Part shown: one piece after another, positions 1 to 11,097 of the stretch
Layout: every line of letters starts with the position of its first letter
How positions within the stretch are numbered: position 1 is the first letter of the stretch
DNA from: Pseudomonadota bacterium
GTDB taxonomy: Bacteria; Pseudomonadota; Alphaproteobacteria; Acetobacterales; Acetobacteraceae
DNA: 64,000 bases
Assembly: GCA_021798915.1 (NCBI GenBank)
Contig: JAJZBM010000011.1
Location: forward strand, 1 to 64,000
Reading direction: 5' to 3'
The notes under the pieces: generated by a model
Seen by the model: only the letters and a program-made list of their open reading frames with translations
Database searches by the model: none
What the model was told of the DNA's origin: nothing
Made by a program: the position numbers and the translations under genes

Positions 1-2
1 CC

Positions 3-215
<213 letters not shown>

Positions 216-230
216 GGCGCGGGCGGGCGG

Positions 231-1091
231 TTACTCCAGCGTCACCGGGATACGGAGATAGCGCACGCCATTGGCCTCCGCCGGTGGCAGGGCGCCGGAG
301 CGGAGATTGACCTGGATCGAGGGCAGCAGCAGTTGCGGGGTCGCGAGCGTTTTGTCGCGCGCCTCACGCAGGGCGACGAACGCCGCCTCCGAAACCCCGT
401 CCCGTACGTGGATATTGTTCGCTCGCTGGGCGGCGACGGTGGTTTCATAGGCGAAATCGGCGCGGCCGGGCGGCGTATAGTCATGGCACAGGAACAGCCG
501 GGTCGCCGGCGGCAGGGCGAGCAGGCGGCGGATGGAGCGATAGAGAGTGCGCGCGTCACCGCCCGGAAAATCGGCGCGCGCGGTGCCGTAGTCCGGCATG
601 AACACGGTGTCGCCGACGAAGACCGCATCCGCGATGCAATAGCTGACGCAGGCCGGGGTGTGCCCCGGGGTCGCCATCACCCGGGCTTCGAGTGAGCCGA
701 TCCGGAACGTCTCGCCATCCGCGAACAGATGATCGAATTCGGTGCCCGTCCCGGAGAGATCGGTTGCGTTGAAAATCGGGCGGAAGATCTGCTGCACCTC
801 GCCGATCCGGGCGCCGATGCCGATTTTGGCGCCGGTCTCGCGCTGGAAAAACCCCGCGGCCGAGAGATGATCGGCGTGGACATGGGTCTCAAGGCACCAG
901 GCGATGGCCCACCCCTCCGCCTTGGCCCGCGCCAAAATCGCCGCCGCCGCGCGGGTCGTGGCCTTGCCCGAGGCGGGATCGAAATCGAGTACCGGGTCGA
1001 TCACCGCGGCGATCGCGGTTTCGGGATCGGCGAGGAGATAGCTCACCGTATGAGTGTTTTTATCAAAAAACGGGATGATCTCCATGGTCAT
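231..1091 (-). CDS. MBL-fold hydrolase, persulfide dioxygenase / Blh-like
   Basis: This is a metallo-beta-lactamase-fold protein of about 286 residues. The metal motif THVHADH lies near residues 69-75, and a second histidine motif, TPGHTPA, near residue 150. The opening [18 protein letters not shown] and the whole layout match the ETHE1/Blh group of glutathione-persulfide dioxygenases, which oxidise GSSH to sulfite and GSH. The ATG at 1091 overlaps the TGA of the upstream gshB (ATGA), and a second ATG two codons later is equally possible. Coupling to gshB fits a glutathione-dependent sulfide or persulfide detoxification role, but that role is inferred. A plain thioesterase-type hydrolase cannot be excluded. 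Confidence 0.85.
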   Translation of the reverse strand: MTMEIIPFFDKNTHTVSYLLADPETAIAAVIDPVLDFDPASGKATTRAAAAILARAKAEGWAIAWCLETHVHADHLSAAGFFQRETGAKIGIGARIGEVQQIFRPIFNATDLSGTGTEFDHLFADGETFRIGSLEARVMATPGHTPACVSYCIADAVFVGDTVFMPDYGTARADFPGGDARTLYRSIRRLLALPPATRLFLCHDYTPPGRADFAYETTVAAQRANNIHVRDGVSEAAFVALREARDKTLATPQLLLPSIQVNLRSGALPPAEANGVRYLRIPVTLE

Positions 1092-2023
1092 CGCCGCCGC
1101 GCCTCGATCCGTTCCCAAATCGCCGCGGCAAGATTATCGCCGCCAAACCGCGCGATCTCCTGGATCCCGGTCGGGGAGGTGACGTTGATCTCGGTGAGCC
1201 AATCCCCGATCACGTCGATGCCGACGAAAATCAGCCCGCGTTCGCGCAGGAATGGGCCGATGCGGGCGCAGATGTCGCGGTCGCGGGCGGTGAGCGTCGC
1301 CGCTTCCGGCCGGCCGCCGACATGCATGTTCGAGCGCGCCTCACCGGCCGCCGGCACCCGGTTGATCGCCCCCATCGCCTCGCCATCGACGAGAATGATG
1401 CGCTTGTCGCCGGCGCGCACCGCGGGCTCGTAGCGCTGCACCATCAGGGGCTCACGCGAGGCCGCGAAATGCCACTCCAGAAGGGCTGCGAAATTCTCGT
1501 CCTCGGGGCGGATGTGAAACACTCCGGCGCCGCCATTACCGAACAGCGGTTTCACGATGATGTCCCGGTGGGTCGCGCGAAAGCCGCGAATGGCCTCCAG
1601 GTTCCAGGCGATCATGGTCGGCGGCATGAGATCGGGGAAATGCATCACCAGCAGTTTTTCCGGCGCATCGCGCACCGCGCGCGGGTCGTTCACCACCAGG
1701 GTGCGGGGATGGATGTGTTCGAGGAGGTGGGTCGCGGTGATATAGGCCATGTCGAAGGGCGGATCCTGGCGCATGAGCACGACATCCATGCTCGCGAGAT
1801 CGCGCCATTCCGGGACACCGGCGGTGAAATGATCGCCGGCCCGGCGGCGGACCGAGACCGGCCGCACGAAAGCGCGGAGCGTACCCGCCTCCAGCACCAG
1901 ATCGCGGACATCATAGTAACAAAACGTGTGGCCACGCGTCTGCCCCTCCAGCATCAGCGCGAAGGTGGAATCGGCCTCGATATTGAGGCTCTCGATCGGG
2001 TCCATCTGCACGGCGATTTTCAT
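1088..2023 (-). CDS. gshB: Glutathione synthetase
   Basis: The 311-residue protein has the usual length and start ([15 protein letters not shown]) of prokaryotic GshB, the cytoplasmic ATP-grasp ligase joining gamma-glutamylcysteine and glycine. An N-terminal substrate domain is followed by the ATP-grasp fold, with the nucleotide-binding lysine segment ([15 protein letters not shown]) near residues 155-170. The C-terminal Mg/substrate motif [13 protein letters not shown] is near residues 283-295. It lies 12 bases after xerC and overlaps the start of the persulfide-dioxygenase-like gene, so the three leftward genes are probably one transcript. No odd features seen. Confidence 0.96.
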   Translation of the reverse strand: MKIAVQMDPIESLNIEADSTFALMLEGQTRGHTFCYYDVRDLVLEAGTLRAFVRPVSVRRRAGDHFTAGVPEWRDLASMDVVLMRQDPPFDMAYITATHLLEHIHPRTLVVNDPRAVRDAPEKLLVMHFPDLMPPTMIAWNLEAIRGFRATHRDIIVKPLFGNGGAGVFHIRPEDENFAALLEWHFAASREPLMVQRYEPAVRAGDKRIILVDGEAMGAINRVPAAGEARSNMHVGGRPEAATLTARDRDICARIGPFLRERGLIFVGIDVIGDWLTEINVTSPTGIQEIARFGGDNLAAAIWERIEARRR

Positions 2024-2035
2024 GTCTGTCCTCTT

Positions 2036-2995
2036 TCAGCCCGAACGCGGATGGGCGCGGCGCCAGACCGCGAGCAGCGCGTTCGCATCCATGGCGGTAT
2101 AGCGCTCGGTCGAGGCGAGGCTGGCATGGCCGAGAAGCTCCTGGATGACGCGAAGATCGGCGCCGCTCCCGAGCAGGTGGGTCGCGAAGGAATGGCGGAG
2201 CGCGTGCGGGGTCGCGTGTTCGGGAAGGCCGCGGCGGCGGCGGAAATCGCGCAGAATCCGCTGCGCGACGCCGGGGTTGAGCCTTTTGCCGCGCGCCCCG
2301 ATGAAGAGCGGCGCCGCCGGTGCCGGGCAGGGATGCCGCGTGAGCCAGGCGGCGACCGCGTCCCGCACCGCGGGCAGAACCGGCACCAGCCGCTCCTTCG
2401 CCCGCTTGCCGAGGATTTTCAGCGGCGCATCGCTGCCCGGTCGCGGCGCTGTGGCGCAATTCAGGGCGAGCGCCTCGGAAATCCGCAAACCACAGCCGTA
2501 AAGCAGGGAAAACAAGGCGACATCGCGGGTCTCGAACACGATATCGGGCGCCGTCTCGCCGATCTCGTCGGTCACCAGCAGCGCCTGGCGCTCGCTCAAG
2601 GCGCGCGGCAGATGGCGCTTGCCGCGCGGCCCGGCGAGAAGGGCGATCTGGCTGTTCTCGACGCCTTCCCTTCGCGCGAGGAAGCGGAAAAACCCGCGTA
2701 GCGCCGAAATCCGCCGGCTGCGGCTCGCAGCACCGATCCCGGCCCCGGCGGCCTCGGCGAGCCAGGCGCGGAAATCGGCGAGCCGCAGGGCCGCCAGCGC
2801 TGCGAGGTCGGGCTCGGCGCCGAGATGGCGGGTGAGAAAGCCCAAGAATCCGGCCACGTCCTGCCCATAGGCGACCAGCGTCGCCGGCGCCATGCGGCGC
2901 TCATCGGCGAGCCAGACGCACCAGGCGGCGCGGGCGGCCTCGGCGGTCCGCCCTATGCCGGGCGTAAGCGAGGCGGTATCGGAGGTCTCACGCAT
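2036..2995 (-). CDS. xerC: Site-specific tyrosine recombinase XerC
   Basis: This 319-residue tyrosine recombinase has an N-terminal SAM-like core-binding domain (about 20-115) and a C-terminal catalytic domain. The catalytic residues are visible: R171 (GCGLRISE), a lysine near 197-200, H264 and R267 (HALRH), H290 (LLGHAS) and nucleophile Y299 (TERYT). With XerD it resolves chromosome dimers at dif. The length and lack of a DUF4102 arm-binding domain separate it from phage integrases. The start lies only 19 bases from the divergent priA start, so its promoter must overlap priA coding sequence. XerD is the alternative, but position beside priA favours XerC. Confidence 0.88.
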   Translation of the reverse strand: MRETSDTASLTPGIGRTAEAARAAWCVWLADERRMAPATLVAYGQDVAGFLGFLTRHLGAEPDLAALAALRLADFRAWLAEAAGAGIGAASRSRRISALRGFFRFLARREGVENSQIALLAGPRGKRHLPRALSERQALLVTDEIGETAPDIVFETRDVALFSLLYGCGLRISEALALNCATAPRPGSDAPLKILGKRAKERLVPVLPAVRDAVAAWLTRHPCPAPAAPLFIGARGKRLNPGVAQRILRDFRRRRGLPEHATPHALRHSFATHLLGSGADLRVIQELLGHASLASTERYTAMDANALLAVWRRAHPRSG

Positions 2996-3014
2996 GACGG
3001 GAGAACGATAGGCG

Positions 3015-5030
3015 ATGGCGGCGGATGGCGAAAGGGAGCGCGGGAGGGCGGTATCCGTCCCGGTGTTGCTGCCCTATCCCTTCACCGGCCCGTTCGATTA
3101 CGCGGCACCCGCCGAAGATGCTCCGCCGCCGGGGACGATCGTGCTCGTCCCGCTCCGCCGCCGCGAGGTGCTCGGCGTGGTGTGGGAGGCAGACCCGCGC
3201 GCCGGCGCACCGGGTGCCGAACTCCGCCCGCTCGCCCCGCTCGCCGGCGTGCCTCGCTTGCCGCGCGATCTTCGCGCGCTGATCGACTGGCTCGCCGCCT
3301 ATACCCTCGCCACACCCGGCGAGGTGCTGGCAATGGCGCTTCGCATCGATCCGCGCCCGCCCAAGCGCCGCCGCCGCGCCCGGCCCTTCGCCGCCCCCGA
3401 TCCCGCCCATCCCGGCCCGACCCTCGGCCCCGATCAGGATAACGCTGCCACCGCTCTCCGTGCGGCGGTGGCGGCGGCGCGGTTTTCTGTCACCCTCCTC
3501 GAAGGCGTGACCGGCGCCGGCAAGACCGAGGTTTATTTCGAGGCGATCGCGCAGGCGCTCAAAGCCGGGCGGCAAGTGCTCGTGCTGCTCCCCGAGATCG
3601 CGCTCTCGGCGCAATGGTTCGAGCGGTTTCAGGCGCGGTTCGGCGCCCCCCCCGCGGTCTGGCACTCCGATCTCGGCCCGGCGCTCCGCCGTGACACCTG
3701 GTTTGCGGTGGCGGAGGGGGTGGCGCCGGTGGTGGTGGGCGCGCGTTCGGCCCTGTTTCTGCCGTTTCCGGCGCTCGGTCTCATCATCGTCGATGAGGAG
3801 CATGAAAGCGCCTTCAAGCAGGAAGACGGCGTCATCTACCACGCCCGCGACATGGCGGTGGTGCGCGGGCGTCTGGCCGGGGCGCCGGTGGTGCTGGCCT
3901 CGGCGACCCCGAGTCTGGAGAGCCTCGCCAATGCCGAGGCCGGGCGCTATCGCCATCTCCGTCTTCCGGCCCGCCATGGCGGGGCGGCGCTGCCGGAGGT
4001 GGCGATGATCGATCTCCGCGCCGCGCCGCCGCCGCGCGGGCGGTTTCTCGCCCCCGCCCTGATCACGGCGATCACCGAGACGCTGGCGCGCGGCGAGCAG
4101 GCGATGCTGTTTCTCAACCGCCGCGGCTATGCCCCGCTCACCCTCTGCCGCGCCTGCGGCCACCGGCTGCAATGCCCGCATTGCACCGCCTGGCTGGTCA
4201 TGCATCGCCGGGGCGGCGTGACCCGCCTTCTCTGCCATCATTGCGGCTATGCGCGGCAACCGCCCGAGACGTGCCCGGCCTGCGGCGCGCCGGCCAGCCT
4301 CACGCCGATCGGGCCTGGCGTCGAGCGGATCACCGAGGAGGCGCGCGCGTTGTTTCCCGAGGCGCGCCTTCTGGTCATGGCGTCCGACACCATCGCCAAG
4401 GCCGCGGACGCGCAAGCGGCGGCGGCGGCGATCCTGGAGCACCGGGTCGATCTCATCATCGGCACCCAGATCGTCGCCAAGGGCTGGCATTTTCCGGAAT
4501 TGACACTGGTCGGCGTCGTCGATGCCGATCTCGGCCTCGCCGGTGGCGATCTGCGTGCCGCCGAGCGGTGTTTCCAGCTTCTGCACCAGGTCGGCGGGCG
4601 GGCCGGGCGGGCGAGCGCGCCGGGGCGCGTCCTGCTGCAGAGCTTCGCGCCCGAGCATCCGGTGATGCGGGCGCTCGCGGCCGGCGATCAGACGGCGTTT
4701 CTCGACGCCGAGAAAGCGGCGCGCCGCGTCGGGCATTGGCCGCCTTACGGCCGGCTGGCCGCGGTGATCGTCAGCGCCGCGACGGCGACGGTGGCCGATG
4801 ACCTCGCCCGCGCGCTCGCCCATGCGCTGCCGCCCGCGCCCGGGGTCGAGCTGTTCGGCCCGGCGCCGGCGCCGCTCGCCCTCCTGCGCGGGCGCCATCG
4901 CCGGCGGCTCCTGATCAAGGCGCGGCGCGAGGTCGCGTTGCAGACGCTGCTCCGCGCCTGGCTCGCCACCGTCCCGACGCCGCGCGGGGCGCGCGTCGTC
5001 GTCGATATCGATCCGGTGTCGTTTTTGTGA
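3015..5030 (+). CDS. priA: Primosomal replication-restart helicase PriA
   Basis: PriA is the DEAD-like 3'-5' helicase that reloads the replisome at collapsed forks. The 671-residue protein has the N-terminal DNA-binding domain ([16 protein letters not shown] near 17-32), Walker A GVTGAGKT at 164-171 and Walker B DEEH near 258. Two Cys-x2-Cys zinc pairs follow around 377-420 (CRACG, CPHC, CHHCG, CPACG), inserted between the helicase lobes as in known PriA. It is somewhat shorter than the Escherichia coli protein, as in many alphaproteobacteria. It is followed after about 150 bases by atpH, a common alphaproteobacterial arrangement. Confidence 0.96.
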   Translation: MAADGERERGRAVSVPVLLPYPFTGPFDYAAPAEDAPPPGTIVLVPLRRREVLGVVWEADPRAGAPGAELRPLAPLAGVPRLPRDLRALIDWLAAYTLATPGEVLAMALRIDPRPPKRRRRARPFAAPDPAHPGPTLGPDQDNAATALRAAVAAARFSVTLLEGVTGAGKTEVYFEAIAQALKAGRQVLVLLPEIALSAQWFERFQARFGAPPAVWHSDLGPALRRDTWFAVAEGVAPVVVGARSALFLPFPALGLIIVDEEHESAFKQEDGVIYHARDMAVVRGRLAGAPVVLASATPSLESLANAEAGRYRHLRLPARHGGAALPEVAMIDLRAAPPPRGRFLAPALITAITETLARGEQAMLFLNRRGYAPLTLCRACGHRLQCPHCTAWLVMHRRGGVTRLLCHHCGYARQPPETCPACGAPASLTPIGPGVERITEEARALFPEARLLVMASDTIAKAADAQAAAAAILEHRVDLIIGTQIVAKGWHFPELTLVGVVDADLGLAGGDLRAAERCFQLLHQVGGRAGRASAPGRVLLQSFAPEHPVMRALAAGDQTAFLDAEKAARRVGHWPPYGRLAAVIVSAATATVADDLARALAHALPPAPGVELFGPAPAPLALLRGRHRRRLLIKARREVALQTLLRAWLATVPTPRGARVVVDIDPVSFL

Positions 5031-5059
5031 TTTTCGTCGCCCTTGCGTTTCATCGCCCG

Positions 5060-5088
5060 TTGCACCCGTCACCCCCCCATGCTAGAGG
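5060..5088 (+). promoter_or_regulatory. Candidate sigma-70 promoter for the atp operon
   Basis: TTGCAC at 5060-5065 and TAGAGG at 5083-5088 are separated by 17 bases, and a TG lies one base before the -10 (extended -10 style). The site sits in the 149-base gap between priA and atpH, about 90 bases before the atpH GTG. The -10 match is imperfect. Confidence 0.4.
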
Positions 5089-5179
5089 CCGCGCGCCGGG
5101 CGAGCGCGTCGTCCACCGCCTTGGAACCCGCCCACCATCTTGAAACCTGCTTGGAACACCCTGACCGGAAAGTGACAGC

Positions 5180-5758
5180 GTGGCCACTGACAGCGTAGTT
5201 TCGATCGGCGCAACCCATACCTCCGGCCTCGCCGGGCGCTATGCGATGGCGCTCTATGGTCATGCCGACGAGGCCCACGAACTCGATCGCGTCGTTGCCG
5301 AGATGGCAGCGCTCGGCCGCCTGATCGAGGAGAGTGCCGATTTCCGCCGCCTCATCGAAAGCCCGCTGATCGACGTGATCGCGGCGCGCGATGCGGCCCT
5401 CGCGGTGCTCGCGGCGCAAGGGTTCGGCGCCAGCGTGCGCAATTTCGTCGGCGTCGTGATCAGCAACCGCCGGCTGCGCCAGCTCCCCGGTTTCGTCCAC
5501 GCTTTCGCCGCGCTGGCGGCCGAAAAGCGCGGCGTCGTCATCGCCCATGTGACCTCGGCCCACAAACTCGGCGAGGTGCAGGAGCAGGCGCTCCGCGCCC
5601 GGCTGATCGAGGCCGGCTACAGCCAAGTGCATCTGATCCAGGAGGTCGATCCCAGCCTGCTCGGCGGGCTGATCGTCAGGATCGGCACCCGTCTTTATGA
5701 TTCCAGTCTGAAATCCCGTCTGCAGCGCCTGCAGTACGCCATGAAGGGAGCCGCGTGA
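5180..5758 (+). CDS. atpH: F1F0 ATP synthase subunit delta
   Basis: The 192-residue protein matches OSCP/delta, the peripheral-stalk subunit joining F1 to the b subunits. It has the N-terminal helical motif [11 protein letters not shown] near residues 14-24 and the conserved C-terminal stretch [20 protein letters not shown] near 163-182. The GTG start at 5180 is chosen because a purine-rich GGAAAG lies about 8 bases upstream. Its TGA overlaps the atpA ATG (TGATG), implying translational coupling. It opens the atpHAGDC operon. The F0 genes are not in the window, as usual in alphaproteobacteria, where they lie elsewhere. Confidence 0.95.
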   Translation: MATDSVVSIGATHTSGLAGRYAMALYGHADEAHELDRVVAEMAALGRLIEESADFRRLIESPLIDVIAARDAALAVLAAQGFGASVRNFVGVVISNRRLRQLPGFVHAFAALAAEKRGVVIAHVTSAHKLGEVQEQALRARLIEAGYSQVHLIQEVDPSLLGGLIVRIGTRLYDSSLKSRLQRLQYAMKGAA

Positions 5759-7287
5759 TGGAAATCCGCCCCGCCGAAATTTCCGACATCCTGAAAAAGC
5801 AGATCGCCGCTTTCGATACCGAGGCGAATGTCGCCGAGACCGGCCAGGTCTTGAGCGTGGGCGACGGCATCGCGCGCATCTTCGGCCTCCAGAACGTGAT
5901 GGCCGGTGAGCTGGTCGAGTTCCCCGCCGCCGGCATCAAGGGCATGGCGCTCAATCTGGAAACCGACAATGTCGGCGTGGTGATTTTCGGCGATGACCGC
6001 CAGATCCGCGAAGGCGACACCGTCACCCGCACCCGCGACATCGTCGATGTGCCGGTGGGCAAGGCGCTGCTCGGGCGCGTCGTCGACGGGCTCGGCAATC
6101 CGATCGACGGCAAGGGCCCGATCGAGGGCGCCGAGCGCCGCCGCGTCGAGGTCAAGGCGCCGGGCATCATCGCGCGCAAATCCGTCCACGAGCCGATGCA
6201 GAGCGGCTTGAAGCCGATCGACGCGCTGATCCCGATCGGGCGCGGCCAGCGCGAGTTGGTCATCGGCGATCGCCAGACCGGCAAGACGGCGGTGATCATC
6301 GATACCATCCTCAATCAGAAGGCGAGCAACGCCGGCGCCGACGAGAGCAAGAAGCTCTATTGCATCTATGTCGCGGTCGGGCAGAAGCGCTCGACCGTCG
6401 CGCAGCTCGTGCGCACGCTCGAGGAAAACGGCGCGATGGCGTATTCGATCGTCGTCGCCGCGACCGCATCCGACCCGGCGCCGATGCAGTTCATCGCCCC
6501 CTATACCGGCTGCACGATGGGCGAGTATTTTCGCGACAACGCGATGCACGCGGTGATTTTCTACGACGATCTCTCCAAGCAGGCGGTCGCCTATCGTCAG
6601 ATGTCGCTTCTGCTCCGCCGCCCGCCGGGGCGCGAGGCGTACCCTGGGGACGTGTTCTATCTCCACTCCCGCCTGCTCGAACGCGCCGCCAAGATGTCGG
6701 ACGAAATGGGCGCCGGCAGCCTCACCGCGCTGCCGGTGATCGAGACCCAGGCCGGCGACGTTTCGGCCTATATCCCGACCAACGTGATCTCGATCACCGA
6801 TGGCCAGATCTTCCTGGAGACGGAATTGTTCTTCAAGGGCATCCGTCCGGCGGTGAATGTCGGCATCTCGGTCTCGCGCGTCGGCTCGGCGGCGCAGATC
6901 AAGGCGATGAAGCAGGTCGCCGGGCGCATCAAGCTGGAACTCGCGCAGTATCGTGAAATGGCGGCGTTTTCGCAGTTCGCCTCCGATCTCGACGCTTCGA
7001 CGCGCAACCTGCTCGCCCGCGGCGCGCGGCTCACCGAATTGCTGAAGCAGCCGCAATATCAGCCGATGCCGGTCGAAGAGCAGGTGGTCTCGATCTTCAC
7101 CGGCGTGCGCGGCTATCTCGACGCGCTGCCGGTCGAGCGCATCGGCGCCTTCGAACGCCAGATGCTCTCCGAACTCCGCGCCAAGGGCGGCATTCTGGAC
7201 GCCATCCGCAACGACCGCGAAATCAAGCCGGAAACCGAAAAGCAGTTGATCGCTTTCCTCGACGCTTTCGTGAAGAATTTCGGCTGA
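5758..7287 (+). CDS. atpA: F1F0 ATP synthase subunit alpha
   Basis: The 509-residue protein is the non-catalytic nucleotide-binding alpha subunit of F1. The P-loop GDRQTGKT is at about residues 170-177, and the arginine-finger region ([18 protein letters not shown]) is near 360-380. The N-terminal beta-barrel motif [10 protein letters not shown] and the C-terminal helical domain are complete. The ATG at 5758 is preferred over an immediately preceding in-frame GTG because it overlaps the atpH stop and begins the standard MEIRPAEIS. The gene is followed nine bases later by atpG. Nothing unusual seen. Confidence 0.97.
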   Translation: MEIRPAEISDILKKQIAAFDTEANVAETGQVLSVGDGIARIFGLQNVMAGELVEFPAAGIKGMALNLETDNVGVVIFGDDRQIREGDTVTRTRDIVDVPVGKALLGRVVDGLGNPIDGKGPIEGAERRRVEVKAPGIIARKSVHEPMQSGLKPIDALIPIGRGQRELVIGDRQTGKTAVIIDTILNQKASNAGADESKKLYCIYVAVGQKRSTVAQLVRTLEENGAMAYSIVVAATASDPAPMQFIAPYTGCTMGEYFRDNAMHAVIFYDDLSKQAVAYRQMSLLLRRPPGREAYPGDVFYLHSRLLERAAKMSDEMGAGSLTALPVIETQAGDVSAYIPTNVISITDGQIFLETELFFKGIRPAVNVGISVSRVGSAAQIKAMKQVAGRIKLELAQYREMAAFSQFASDLDASTRNLLARGARLTELLKQPQYQPMPVEEQVVSIFTGVRGYLDALPVERIGAFERQMLSELRAKGGILDAIRNDREIKPETEKQLIAFLDAFVKNFG

Positions 7288-7296
7288 TCCACGCCC

Positions 7297-8181
7297 ATGG
7301 CCAATCTCAAAGCGCTCCGCATCCGGATCGACAGCGTCAAATCGACGCAGAAGATCACCAGTGCGATGAAGCTGGTCTCGGCGTCGAAACTGCGCCGGGC
7401 GCAGATCCGCGCCGAAGCGGCGCGCCCCTATGCCGAGCGGATGGAGCGCATGCTCGCGACCCTGGCGGCGAGTGCGGCCGGCAACCCTTCGGCGCCGGCG
7501 CTTCTGGTCGGCAATGGCCGTGAAGCGACGCATCTGATCATCGCCGTCACCGCCGATCGTGGCCTCGCCGGCGCTTTCAATACCAATGTCGGGCGCGCCG
7601 CGCGGGCGCTCGCGCAGCGCCTCGAAGCCGAGGGTAAAAAGGTCAAAATCGCCGCGATCGGGCGCAAGGGCCGCGATTATCTCCGCCGCGACTATGGCGA
7701 CCGTATCGTTTTCGATGTCTCCTATGCCGGACGCAAGCAGATCGAGTTCGCCGACGCCGAGGCGATCGCCGCCCGCGTCATCGCCCTGATGCAGGAGGGC
7801 GCGTTCGATGTCTGCACGCTGGTCTATAACCGCTTCGTGTCGGTGATCTCGCAGGTGGCGACGGAGGCCAGGCTGATTCCGGCCCCGGTCGCCGAGGCGC
7901 CGGCCGCGGCGGGCAACGGTGTCGCTGCGGTTTATGAATTCGAACCCGAGGAAGAGGCGCTGCTCGCGCATCTCCTGCCGCAGAACCTCGCCGTTCAGAT
8001 CTACAAGGCGCTGATCGAGAGTGCCGCCGGCGAACAGGGCGCGCGGATGACGGCGATGGACAACGCGACCCGCAATGCCGGCGACATGATCAAGCGGCTG
8101 ACCTTGGTCTATAACCGCAGCCGCCAAGCGAACATCACCAGGGAATTGATCGAGATCATCTCCGGCGCGGAAGCCGTTTGA
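7297..8181 (+). CDS. atpG: F1F0 ATP synthase subunit gamma
   Basis: The 294-residue protein is the rotating central-stalk subunit gamma. The signature N-terminal helix ([26 protein letters not shown] region, residues 9-34) and the C-terminal helix with [12 protein letters not shown] near 250 form the coiled coil inside the alpha/beta ring. It sits in the conserved order between atpA and atpD. An alanine-rich stretch around residues 195-210 ([13 protein letters not shown]) is a lineage-type insertion. Start ATG at 7297 encodes the usual MANLKALR. Confidence 0.96.
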   Translation: MANLKALRIRIDSVKSTQKITSAMKLVSASKLRRAQIRAEAARPYAERMERMLATLAASAAGNPSAPALLVGNGREATHLIIAVTADRGLAGAFNTNVGRAARALAQRLEAEGKKVKIAAIGRKGRDYLRRDYGDRIVFDVSYAGRKQIEFADAEAIAARVIALMQEGAFDVCTLVYNRFVSVISQVATEARLIPAPVAEAPAAAGNGVAAVYEFEPEEEALLAHLLPQNLAVQIYKALIESAAGEQGARMTAMDNATRNAGDMIKRLTLVYNRSRQANITRELIEIISGAEAV

Positions 8182-8199
8182 GATCGGTCGGCCACGTAG

Positions 8200-9635
<1,436 letters not shown>

Positions 9636-9636
<1 letters not shown>

Positions 9637-10043
9637 TGCCGACCGCGCTCGAAATCGTCTCGCCGGAGCGGCTTTTGCTCTCGCGTGCCGTGGATATGGT
9701 GGTGATCCCGGCCGCCGAGGGGGAACTCGGCGTTCTCCCCGGCCACGCGCCGGCGATCGTCCTCTTGCGCGGCGGCCTTCTGCGCATTTTCGAGGGGCCA
9801 CAGGAAACCAGCCGGATGTTCGTCGCCGGCGGTTTCGCCGAGATCACACCCGAGCGCTGCACCGTACTCGCGAATGAAGCCATGCCGCTCGCCGAGGTCT
9901 CGAAAAGCGCCGCCGAACGCCGCCTCCACGCGGCCGAGGCCGCCTATGAAGCGGTGGACAAGGCCGATATCGCGGCGCGAGACGCGGCCCTCGATCAGGT
10001 GCAATCGGCGCGGGCGATGCTGGCGGTGGCCGAAGCGCCGTAA
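9636..10043 (+). CDS. atpC: F1F0 ATP synthase subunit epsilon
   Basis: The 135-residue epsilon subunit has the N-terminal beta-sandwich with VSPERLLLSRAVDMVVIPAAEGELGVLPGHAP. This is the typical motif block for contact with the c-ring. The C-terminal helical hairpin is at residues 85-135. It starts inside the atpD stop (TGATG), so it is translationally coupled. It is the last gene of the operon; a dispersed hairpin repeat follows 20 bases downstream. Confidence 0.95.
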
Positions 10044-10063
10044 GCCGACCAAGGGGAAAAATT

Positions 10064-10128
10064 GTTCTTTTTTGAAAAAAAAGAACCAAAAAACTTTTGT
10101 TTGTTGGGCAGTGCCTGCGGCACTGCCC
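10064..10128. repeat. Dispersed double-hairpin repeat, copy A
   Basis: Two adjacent inverted repeats occur here. The first is an A/T stem, GTTCTTTTTT against AAAAAAGAAC (10064-10086). The second is a perfect 10-bp GC stem, GGGCAGTGCC-TGC-GGCACTGCCC (10106-10128). The same two-part element with the same linker (CCAAAAAACTTTT) recurs at 22907-22970. Here it separates atpC from thiL. No T-run follows the GC stem, so it is not a classic terminator. Similar elements are my recollection of Acetobacteraceae genomes, not a search result. Confidence 0.85.
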
Positions 10129-10143
10129 CTCCGCTGCCTGAAG

Positions 10144-11097
10144 ATGACGAATCTTCCACGTGAATTCGCCCTGATCGAAAAATATTTCCGCCCGCTCGCC
10201 GGACCGGCGGGGCTGGCGCTCGCCGATGACGCGGCGATTTTGCCGGCGATCCCCGGCCGCGAATGGGTGATTTCGGTCGATGCCATGGTCGCCGGGGTGC
10301 ATTTCCTGGCCGATGATCCGCCCGACCTGATCGCCCGCAAGCTGTTGCGGGTCAATCTCTCCGATCTCGCAGCGATGGCGGCGCAACCGTTCGGCTATCT
10401 GCTGACGCTGGCCGCGCCCGTGACGACGCCGGAATCCTGGTTCGCCGGCTTCGCCGCCGGCCTGGCCGAGGACCAGGCACGGTTCGGCATCGCCCTGCTC
10501 GGCGGCGATACCACCGCAACCCCGGGGCCGCTTATGCTCTCACTCACCATTTTCGGCGAGGTCGCTGCCGGCCGGGCGTTGCGGCGGGCGGGGGCGCAAC
10601 CCGGCGATGAGGTCTGGGTGAGCGGCACCATCGGCGATGCCGTGCTCGGGCTGCTCGCGCGCCGCGGCGAGCTGGCCGACCCGAGCGGGGCGCTGCTCCG
10701 CCGCTACCTGCTGCCGGAGCCGCGGCTCTCCCTCCCTCTCGCCGGGATCGCGCGGGCAGGGGCGGATATTTCCGACGGTCTGGTGCAGGATCTCGGCCAT
10801 CTCTGCCGCGCCGGCGGGATCGGGGCGGTGATCGAGGCGCAAGCGGTGCCGCTGTCGCCGGCGGCACGCGAAGCAGGATCCGACTATCTGGCGCGCTGTC
10901 TGACCGGTGGCGATGATTACGAGCTGGTGCTCGCCGTCCCGCCCGATCGCGCCGCCGCCCTCCAGGCGGCAGCGGCGACGTCCGGCGTCGCGGTCACCCG
11001 GATCGGCCATTTCCGGGCCGATCCGGCGCGCGTGGTGGTACTTGATGCCGAGGGCGGCGAGATGGCGCTAGGCCCCGGCGGCTGGAGCCATTTCTGA
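10144..11097 (+). CDS. thiL: Thiamine-monophosphate kinase
   Basis: The 317-residue protein matches ThiL, which phosphorylates thiamine monophosphate to the cofactor TPP in the cytoplasm. Visible landmarks are the N-terminal FALIEKYF, the metal/ATP motif DDAAILP near residues 27-33, the substrate segment SVDAMVAGVHF near 43-53, DISDGLVQDLGHL near 210, and GGDDYELVLAVP near 258. The ATG at 10144 follows directly after the double-hairpin repeat; no strong ribosome site is seen. The last 30 bases overlap the convergent acyl-CoA ligase gene. Two TPP enzymes, an indolepyruvate oxidoreductase and dxs in the window all need its product. Confidence 0.95.
   Translation: MTNLPREFALIEKYFRPLAGPAGLALADDAAILPAIPGREWVISVDAMVAGVHFLADDPPDLIARKLLRVNLSDLAAMAAQPFGYLLTLAAPVTTPESWFAGFAAGLAEDQARFGIALLGGDTTATPGPLMLSLTIFGEVAAGRALRRAGAQPGDEVWVSGTIGDAVLGLLARRGELADPSGALLRRYLLPEPRLSLPLAGIARAGADISDGLVQDLGHLCRAGGIGAVIEAQAVPLSPAAREAGSDYLARCLTGGDDYELVLAVPPDRAAALQAAAATSGVAVTRIGHFRADPARVVVLDAEGGEMALGPGGWSHF

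Noticed and set aside
2988-5072. Long open frame (694 codons) on the minus strand opposite priA
   Set aside because: It is a shadow of priA in high-GC DNA: arginine-rich, low complexity, no domain, and the plus strand encodes intact PriA.
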